In this document: in pieces, positions 37,402 through 42,838 of the stretch
Layout of the letters: the number at the start of each line of letters is the position of its first letter
Position numbering within the stretch: position 1 is the stretch's first letter
Source of the DNA: Gemmatimonadaceae bacterium
GTDB taxonomy: Bacteria; Gemmatimonadota; Gemmatimonadetes; Gemmatimonadales; Gemmatimonadaceae
Assembly (NCBI GenBank): GCA_020851455.1
Contig: JADZCT010000021.1
Coordinates: 1-42,838, forward strand
Direction: 5' to 3'
DNA length: 42,838 bases
Notes under the pieces: model-generated
The model's input: the letters and a program-made list of their open reading frames with translations, nothing else
Told to the model about the DNA's origin: nothing
The model's database searches: none
Position numbers and translations under genes: made by a program

Positions 37402-38718
37402 TCACTCGCGGTCAATGCCAGGCGGCTGAAGCAGCACGAGCGACTCGATGCGGCGGCCTGTCATTGACCGCACTGTCCAGGTCACGCCGCCGCGCTCGAC
37501 GCGGTCGCCTGCCGTAGGCAGACGGCCAAGTTCGCCAAAGATGTAGCCGCCGATCGTGGTGAAGTCGGAATCCGGGATTGCCAGGCCGAAGCGCTCGTTC
37601 ACGTCGGCTATCGCCGAGCTGCCGTCCACGATGGTCTCGCCTGGACCCGCTGGTCGGGCCGCCGGCTCGGTCGCTTCGTCGAGCTCGTCGCGAATATCGC
37701 CGACGAGCTCCTCCAGCAGATCCTCCATGGTCACCAGCCCAGCCGTGCCCCCGAACTCGTCGAGCACGATCGCGAGGTGTTCCTTGCGGCGCTTGAAGTC
37801 GGCGAGGACGTCTTCGACTTCCCGTGTCCCTGGCACAACGTGAACGTGCCTCATCACGTCGCGCACGCGATCCTGTCCGCGTCCGTCAGCCGCGGCCCAG
37901 AGCAGGTCGCGCACGAGCGCCATGCCCACCACCTCGTCAACGCTCGCCTCGTAGACCGGGAAGCGCGAGAACCCGCTCTCGCGCGCCGTGCCGAGCGCGA
38001 CAGCGATCGGGACGTCGGCGGGGAGCGCCACGACCTGCGTCCGTGGCGTCATTACGTCGCGCGCCGACTTCTCCGAGAACTCGAAGACCGCGTCAATCAT
38101 CCGGGCGTCTTCCGACTCGATCGCTCCGCCTTCCTCCGCCTGCTCCACCAGGATGCGGAGCTCTTCGGGCGAGTGAACCGGGTCGGCTTCGCTCAGGTCT
38201 TCCTGACGCATGAGCCGCAGGATTGCCACCGCCGACGAGTGGAGCACCCAGATGAACGGCTTGGCGACCCACGCGAACGCGTACAGCGGCGGCGCGAGCC
38301 ACTTCGCGAGCACTTCGGGGTGGTTCAGCGCCATGGTGCGTGGGGCGAGTTCCCCGAACACCACATGCAGGTAGGTGACGCAGAGCAGCGCGGTTGCGGC
38401 GGCGATGCTCGTCCGCACCCCGGCTTCCAGGCCGAACGGGAGTGCCAGGAACCAGGAACTGAAGGCGTGACCCAGCGTTGATTCCGCCGCCCAGCCCAGG
38501 CCGAGCGAGGCCAGGGTGATGCCCAACTGGCTGGCCGAGAGGATCGTGGTGAGATTACGGGGATCGGTGGCCTTGAAGGCGAACCGCGCGATCGGGTCGC
38601 CGGCACGGATCATTGCCTGCAGCCGCGAACGCCGCGCGCGGACGAGGGCGAACTCGACGGCGACGAAGTACGCGTTCAGCAGCAGAAGGAAGACGATGAG
38701 CCAGAGGCGCTCGATCAC
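37402..38718 (-). CDS. CNNM/CorC-HlyC-type CBS-domain membrane protein
   Basis: 438 residues: an N-terminal DUF21/CNNM transmembrane domain (about 1-190, starting LWLIVFLLLLNAYFVAVEFALVRARRSRLQ), a CBS pair (about 205-330, VMTPRTQVVALP) and a C-terminal CorC_HlyC domain (about 345-435, GYIFGELGRLPTAGD). The family is linked to Mg2+/Co2+ transport or resistance, despite the old name hemolysin. A TTG at 38724 also opens the frame, but the GTG at 38718 lies exactly 6 bases behind a TAGCTT hexamer and is preferred. Confidence 0.9.
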   Translation of the reverse strand: MIERLWLIVFLLLLNAYFVAVEFALVRARRSRLQAMIRAGDPIARFAFKATDPRNLTTILSASQLGITLASLGLGWAAESTLGHAFSSWFLALPFGLEAGVRTSIAAATALLCVTYLHVVFGELAPRTMALNHPEVLAKWLAPPLYAFAWVAKPFIWVLHSSAVAILRLMRQEDLSEADPVHSPEELRILVEQAEEGGAIESEDARMIDAVFEFSEKSARDVMTPRTQVVALPADVPIAVALGTARESGFSRFPVYEASVDEVVGMALVRDLLWAAADGRGQDRVRDVMRHVHVVPGTREVEDVLADFKRRKEHLAIVLDEFGGTAGLVTMEDLLEELVGDIRDELDEATEPAARPAGPGETIVDGSSAIADVNERFGLAIPDSDFTTIGGYIFGELGRLPTAGDRVERGGVTWTVRSMTGRRIESLVLLQPPGIDRE

Positions 38719-38724
38719 GGACAA

Positions 38725-38730
38725 AAGCTA
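38725..38730 (-). promoter_or_regulatory. -10-like element of the CorC-like gene
   Basis: TAGCTT on the minus strand is followed by TTGTCC and then the GTG at 38718, so transcription would start on the GTG itself. It argues for the GTG and against the TTG start. The -35 region is not recognisable. Confidence 0.35.
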
Positions 38731-38782
38731 TTGGCCGGCGTCGCACGACCGCCAGCGCCTGCCGCTCGGTTTAGTCCCGCGC

Positions 38783-39778
38783 GTGCGTCGGCACCGCGGT
38801 GGCGCCGGCCACTCGCACGGCGCGCCGGCGGGGCGCGTGGGTGCGGCGGCCGGGAGCGGAGCATCCGCGTCCCGGCGGCGCGCGTTCGACCACGGCGCAC
38901 GCGGCGATGCCCGTGACACCTCGCGGGCGCTGCGCGGCGCGCTGGTGATCACTTCGATCTTCTTTGCCGTTGAGGTCGCCGGAGGCCTGCTCTCCAACTC
39001 GCTGGCGCTCCTTGCCGACGCCGGCCACATGCTCACGGACGTCGGGGCGCTCGCGTTCTCGCTGTTCGTGGCGTGGCTGTCGCGGCAGCCGGCGACGCCG
39101 CGCCGCACGTACGGGTATCTCCGTTTCGAGATCCTCGCGGCGCTTCTCAACGGGGCAACGCTGCTTGCCGTGTCGGCGGCGATCGTCTGGGAGGCGCTTG
39201 GGCGGCTGCGCCACCCGCCGGAGGTCGAGACCGGGCTGATGCTGGTCGTTGCGGGGGCCGGCCTCGTGGTCAACATCATTGCCGCGCGGCTGCTGGCCCG
39301 GGGCGCGGGCGAGTCGCTCAACGTCCGTGGCGCGTACCTGCACGTGCTGAGCGACATGCTCGGTAGCGTCGCGGCGGTGATTGCCGGCCTGCTCGCGCGG
39401 TACCTCGGCTGGCAGATTGCCGACCCGATTGCGTCCATCGTGCTGACGGTGCTCATCGTGCGCGGGGCCTGGTCGCTCGTGAAGGAGAGCGTGGACATCC
39501 TTCTCGAGAGTACGCCGTCGCACATTGATGTTGCGGAGGTGCAGGCGGCGATGGAAGCCGTGCCGGGCGTGGAGTCGGTGCACGACCTGCATGTCTGGAC
39601 GCTCACGTCGGGGTTCGTCGCGCTGAGCGCGCACGCCATGGTGCGCGAGCCGGAGCGCCACCAGCAGGCGCTCGAGGCGATGACGGCGGCGGCGGCGCTG
39701 TTCGACATCCACCATACGACGATCCAGGTCGAGAAGCGCGAGATCTCCGACTGTGCGCCGGCGGTGCCGGCCACGTGA
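38783..39778 (+). CDS. cation diffusion facilitator (Zn/Cd/Co exporter-like)
   Basis: 331 residues from a GTG start. A short His-containing N-terminus (H4, H10, H12) is followed by six predicted membrane helices. The TM2 metal site is D79/H82-x3-D86 (LLADAGHMLTD) and the TM5 site is H187-x3-D191 (YLHVLSD). The C-terminal cytoplasmic domain carries GVESVHDLHVWTL. The His-containing N-terminus and HxxxD sites fit zinc-type CDF proteins such as ZitB/CzcD. A TTTAGT hexamer ends 7 bases before the GTG, so this gene is probably leaderless too. The frame is open to 38516 but overlaps the divergent gene. Confidence 0.9.
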   Translation: MRRHRGGAGHSHGAPAGRVGAAAGSGASASRRRAFDHGARGDARDTSRALRGALVITSIFFAVEVAGGLLSNSLALLADAGHMLTDVGALAFSLFVAWLSRQPATPRRTYGYLRFEILAALLNGATLLAVSAAIVWEALGRLRHPPEVETGLMLVVAGAGLVVNIIAARLLARGAGESLNVRGAYLHVLSDMLGSVAAVIAGLLARYLGWQIADPIASIVLTVLIVRGAWSLVKESVDILLESTPSHIDVAEVQAAMEAVPGVESVHDLHVWTLTSGFVALSAHAMVREPERHQQALEAMTAAAALFDIHHTTIQVEKREISDCAPAVPAT

Positions 39779-39797
39779 ATCTCCGCTGAAAACCCGC

Positions 39798-39803
39798 TAG
39801 ATT
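39798..39803 (+). promoter_or_regulatory. typA: -10-like element of typA
   Basis: TAGATT ends 9 bases before the typA ATG, giving a leader of about 2-3 bases. There is no Shine-Dalgarno sequence in this stretch and no strong -35. Confidence 0.35.
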
Positions 39804-39812
39804 ACCACGGCT

Positions 39813-41654
39813 ATGGAGATTCGGAACGTCGCAATCATTGCGCACGTAGACCACGGGAAGACCACGCTCGTAGACCAGATGCTCCGGCAGGCCGGGGCAT
39901 TCCGCGAAAACCAGCAGGTTGCCGAGCGCGTCATGGACTCGAACCCGCTCGAGCGCGAGCGCGGGATCACGATCCTCGCCAAGAACACGTCGGTGCGGTG
40001 GAAGGGCGTCAAGGTCAACATCGTTGATACCCCCGGCCACGCCGACTTCGGCGGCGAGGTCGAGCGCATTCTTCGCATGGTGGACGGCGTGCTGCTCGTC
40101 GTGGACGCATTCGACGGCCCCATGCCGCAGACGCGGTTCGTGCTTCGCAAGGCCCTGGCCCTCGGCAGGCGACCGATTGTCGTGATCAACAAGATTGACC
40201 GGCCCGGCGCGGACCCCCTCCGGGTCCACGACGAAGTCCTCGACCTGCTCATCGAGCTCGAGGCCGGCGAGCACCAGCTCGACGCCCCGTTCGTGTACGC
40301 GTCGGGGCGCGATGGCACGTCCACGCTCGACATGGACATCCCGCCCGGGGACCTCACGGCGCTCTTCGAGACCGTAGTTGCTTCGGTCCCGGCGCCGCCG
40401 TCGGACGCCGCCGGGCCGTTCCAGATGCTCGTCTCCACGATTGACTACTCGCCGTACCTCGGGCGCCTCGCGATTGGCCGCATAGAGCGGGGCACGGTGC
40501 ACGTCGGCGACCAGGTGGCGCTCCTTCCCATGGACGCCGAGGCGAAGCCCGCGATGGCGCGCGTGACCCGGCTCTACGCCTTCGAGGCGCTCGACCGGAC
40601 GGAGATCGAGTCGGCTTCCGCGGGCGAGATCGTCGCGCTCGCCGGCCTGGAAGGCGTGGAGATCGGCCTCACGCTGGCCGATCCCGACCACCCCGACCGG
40701 CTCGAGGGGATCGCGGTGGAAGAGCCCACGATCTCGGTGGACTTCCTGGTGAACAACTCGCCCTTCGCGGGAAAGGAAGGGAGGTACGTCACGTCGAGGC
40801 AGATCCGTGACCGGCTCTACAAGGAGCTAGAGCGGAACGTGGCGCTGCGGGTGGACGACACCGACTCGACCGATACCTGGACCGTGAGCGGCCGCGGGGA
40901 GCTGCATCTCACGATCCTCATGGAGACCATGCGGCGGGAGGGGTTCGAGTTCCAGGTCTCGCGTCCGCGCGTGATCACGCGCGCCGGGCCCGACGGCGAG
41001 CGGCTGGAGCCGTACGAGGAGCTCTCGATAGACGTGCCGGATGAGTTCCTGGGCGTCGTCATCGAGAATCTCGGGCGGCGCAAGGGCACGATGGTCGAGA
41101 TGAAGCACCCAGGGCAGGGGCTCGTCCGGCTGCTCTACCGGATCCCCGCCCGAGGGCTCTTCGGCTTCCGGTCGGAGTTCCTGACGGAGACGCGCGGCAC
41201 CGGCATCATCCACCATCGCTTCCTTGAGTACGGCGAGTGGGCCGGCCACCTGGAGGGGCGCGGCCGCGGCGTGCTGGTCTCGATGGAGGGCGGCACGATC
41301 GTTGCATTCGCGCTCAACAACCTGCAGGACCGCTCCGTACTCTTCGTGGCGCCGGGCGACGCCGTCTACGAGGGCATGATCGTCGGAGAGAACGCCCGCC
41401 CGGCCGACATGGACGTCAACCCCACGAAGGAAAAGAAGCTGACCAACATGCGATCGAAGTCCGCCGACGAGCACATCATGCTGGAGCCGCCGCGGGTGTT
41501 GACGCTGGAAGGTGCGTTGGAGTATATCGAACCCGATGAGCTCATCGAGGTCACGCCCGCGTCCATACGCCTGCGAAAGCGGCTGCTCTCGGGCAGCGAC
41601 CGCAAGCGCGTGTCGCGTGGACTGAAGCGAGAGCGGGAAGCAGAGGCCTCGTAG
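39813..41654 (+). CDS. typA: translational GTPase TypA/BipA
   Basis: Ribosome-binding GTPase acting in 50S assembly and stress translation. 613 residues, the family's normal length. The G1 motif AHVDHGKTT (about 10-18), switch [28 protein letters not shown] and the BipA-type C-terminal domain ([15 protein letters not shown]...) are all present. It stands alone with its own promoter, followed by a small acidic protein 40 bases later. Confidence 0.97.
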   Translation: MEIRNVAIIAHVDHGKTTLVDQMLRQAGAFRENQQVAERVMDSNPLERERGITILAKNTSVRWKGVKVNIVDTPGHADFGGEVERILRMVDGVLLVVDAFDGPMPQTRFVLRKALALGRRPIVVINKIDRPGADPLRVHDEVLDLLIELEAGEHQLDAPFVYASGRDGTSTLDMDIPPGDLTALFETVVASVPAPPSDAAGPFQMLVSTIDYSPYLGRLAIGRIERGTVHVGDQVALLPMDAEAKPAMARVTRLYAFEALDRTEIESASAGEIVALAGLEGVEIGLTLADPDHPDRLEGIAVEEPTISVDFLVNNSPFAGKEGRYVTSRQIRDRLYKELERNVALRVDDTDSTDTWTVSGRGELHLTILMETMRREGFEFQVSRPRVITRAGPDGERLEPYEELSIDVPDEFLGVVIENLGRRKGTMVEMKHPGQGLVRLLYRIPARGLFGFRSEFLTETRGTGIIHHRFLEYGEWAGHLEGRGRGVLVSMEGGTIVAFALNNLQDRSVLFVAPGDAVYEGMIVGENARPADMDVNPTKEKKLTNMRSKSADEHIMLEPPRVLTLEGALEYIEPDELIEVTPASIRLRKRLLSGSDRKRVSRGLKREREAEAS

Positions 41655-41694
41655 TCCTTCAATGCCGCACCAACCCACCGCGGAGAACCGGTAA

Positions 41695-42042
41695 ATGCTG
41701 GGCGAAGTGAAGGAATGGGAGATGGCCGAGGGCGACGCCGCGCCGGACGTCGCATTCCCATGGCTGGTGCCGGCCTCCGCGGCGGCGACCCTGGCGGCGC
41801 GCAAGAGCGTCCCGGAGCCCGATTCCGAGGATGAGCCGGAAGACGAGCCCGCCGCCGACGAGGAACTGAATGAGGAGTCCGACGATGACGAGGACTTCGA
41901 GGACGATGATGGAGACGAAGGCGAGGACGATGAGGATGGCGAGTACCGCGAAGTGGACGACGACCTCATAGACCTCGACGACGAATGGGACCGTGGCGAC
42001 GAGGAAGATCGCCACGACAACCCCCGCCGGTACTACGAATAG
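41695..42042 (+). CDS. small, extremely acidic protein, unknown function
   Basis: 115 residues. The first 40 are ordinary and slightly hydrophobic (VAFPWLVPASAAATLAA). From about residue 38 to 105 some 60 percent of residues are Asp or Glu, in long runs. The chain ends in a basic/aromatic RRYYE. A GGAGAA ribosome site precedes the ATG, and the frame closes before tRNA-Ile. An internal ATG at 41722 is a second possible start. No family is recognised. Acidic tails of this kind often mimic nucleic acid or bind basic proteins, but no role can be assigned. Confidence 0.65.
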   Translation: MLGEVKEWEMAEGDAAPDVAFPWLVPASAAATLAARKSVPEPDSEDEPEDEPAADEELNEESDDDEDFEDDDGDEGEDDEDGEYREVDDDLIDLDDEWDRGDEEDRHDNPRRYYE

Positions 42043-42057
42043 GCCCGTGCGGCTTCG

Positions 42058-42087
42058 TTGACCGGCCCTCGGGGAACCGGCTATCTT
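42058..42087 (+). promoter_or_regulatory. promoter of tRNA-Ile
   Basis: TTGACC (42058-42063) and TATCTT (42082-42087) are 18 bases apart. The start would be about 42094, giving a short 5' leader of about 7 bases before the tRNA. TATCTTTC also fits the TAnnTT pattern seen elsewhere in the window. Confidence 0.5.
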
Positions 42088-42100
42088 TCGCGTCTTCGCC

Positions 42101-42174
<74 letters not shown>

Positions 42175-42189
42175 TTCGAGCGGCTCATG

Positions 42190-42223
42190 GAGCCCCATCC
42201 GCGTTGCGCGTCGGGTGGGGCTC
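42190..42223 (+). terminator. terminator-like hairpin after tRNA-Ile
   Basis: GAGCCCCATCCG pairs with CGGGTGGGGCTC (one G-T wobble) to give a 12-bp stem with a 10-base loop. The strong stem and position 16 bases behind the tRNA suggest transcription termination, although only a weak T-containing tail follows. Confidence 0.55.
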
Positions 42224-42267
42224 TCGTGTGCGTGGAACCGGCTGTCCATCGCTCGACTGCCCTCCGG

Positions 42268-42273
42268 TAGATT
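42268..42273 (+). promoter_or_regulatory. -10-like element of the response regulator gene
   Basis: TAGATT ends exactly 6 bases before the ATG at 42280, so the mRNA would begin on the start codon. There is no Shine-Dalgarno sequence. A weak CTGTCC lies near 42242-42247, about 20 bases upstream. Confidence 0.4.
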
Positions 42274-42279
42274 GAGCCC

Positions 42280-42838
42280 ATGCGGATCCTGCTCGTCGAG
42301 GACGACGCCACTCTCGCAGGCTCCGTTGCCTCCTACCTCCGCGGCGCCGGCTTTGCCGTGGACGCCGTCGAGTCGGTGGCGGCGGCGATGCGCGAGGTGC
42401 GCCTCAATCCGTACGACGCCATCGTCCTCGACGTGAACCTTCCTGACGGCACGGGCTTCGACCTCTGCCGCGCGCTGCGGAAGGCCGGGAACGGGGCCAG
42501 GATCGTCATGGCGACCGCCCGCGACGACGTGGACGACCGCGTGCTCGGGCTCAACCTGGGCGCCGACGACTACGTGGTGAAGCCCTACGTACTCGCCGAG
42601 CTCGTGGCGCGGCTCCACGCCGTGCTGCGCCGCCCGGACGACGGCGGCAACCCGGTTCTCCGCGTCGAGGACCTCGAGCTCAACACCGCGACGCGGACGG
42701 CGTACCGCGGCGAGCGCGTCATCCCGCTGACGGCCAAGGAGTTCGCGGTGCTCCACTTCCTCGTGCTGCACGCTGGGCGCGTCGTCACCCGCGAGCAGAT
42801 CATCGAGCAGTACCGCGACGTCTTTGCCGGCTCCGAAC
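42280..42838 (+). CDS. OmpR/PhoB-family response regulator (truncated by window end)
   Basis: The first 186 codons of a two-component response regulator; the gene runs off the window. The receiver domain (about 1-115) has the acidic pair D8-D9, phosphoacceptor D51 (IVLDVNLPDG), T79 and K101 (VVKP). A winged-helix effector domain follows from about residue 125 (LTAKEFAVLHFLVLHAGRVVTREQII), typical of the OmpR class. A sensor kinase may lie downstream outside the window. It starts without a ribosome site, directly behind a -10-like hexamer. Confidence 0.92.
   Translation, partial: MRILLVEDDATLAGSVASYLRGAGFAVDAVESVAAAMREVRLNPYDAIVLDVNLPDGTGFDLCRALRKAGNGARIVMATARDDVDDRVLGLNLGADDYVVKPYVLAELVARLHAVLRRPDDGGNPVLRVEDLELNTATRTAYRGERVIPLTAKEFAVLHFLVLHAGRVVTREQIIEQYRDVFAGSE

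Overview
The window is about 43 kb of very GC-rich bacterial chromosome with almost no non-coding space: no gap between genes exceeds about 155 bases. The gene set is that of a Gram-negative (diderm) cell: a SurA-type chaperone, a porin-like outer-membrane protein, a heptosyltransferase-type glycosyltransferase and a lipoprotein PPIase. GC content, codon use, gene order and the mix of families suggest Gemmatimonadota; this is inferred from the sequence alone, with moderate confidence. I see no insertion sequence, prophage, CRISPR array or composition island.

Layout. 1-7.3 kb: tRNA-Asn directly behind uvrA; divergent to it an FHA-domain protein, a PP2C phosphatase and a small coupled ORF; then an HD phosphohydrolase and a half-length asparaginase-like protein. 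7.3-11.3 kb: pckA and maeB, the gluconeogenic C3/C4 node. 11.3-15.5 kb: a metal-uptake block (ABC permease, ATPase and binding protein, a porin-like protein and a small secreted Cys/His protein). 15.6-27.3 kb: a long minus-strand series, listed in order of transcription: lepA, glycosyltransferase 9, ROK kinase, PfkB kinase, a STAS/HATPase protein, a STAS/winged-helix protein, a double-psi-barrel-like protein, a PLP sulfur-amino-acid enzyme, ftsE, ftsX, envC, a zinc-ribbon protein and endonuclease IV. Many of these junctions are 4-base stop/start overlaps. 27.5-37.4 kb, plus strand: DUF58 protein, BatA-like VWA protein, mfd, PpiC lipoprotein, SurA-like PPIase, pdxA. 37.4-42.8 kb: a CorC/HlyC-type CBS protein (minus), then a CDF metal exporter, typA/bipA, a strongly acidic small protein, tRNA-Ile and the start of an OmpR-type response regulator cut by the window end.

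How the genes fit together. FtsE, FtsX and EnvC form one complete module: a membrane ABC complex and its periplasmic amidase activator, whose LytM domain has lost most of its zinc site. The ABC, porin and small secreted protein look like a zinc (or related metal) import route, and the CDF protein is the matching exporter. UvrA, Mfd and endonuclease IV are repair functions at separate places in the window.

The least ordinary part is the coupled trio at 20.7-22.5 kb. An ATPase with its own STAS-like domain, a STAS-like protein with a winged-helix tail and a small beta-barrel protein look like a partner-switching regulatory circuit without a sigma factor. A second recurrent signal is a TAnnnT hexamer 6-10 bases ahead of many start codons, which implies leaderless or nearly leaderless mRNAs.
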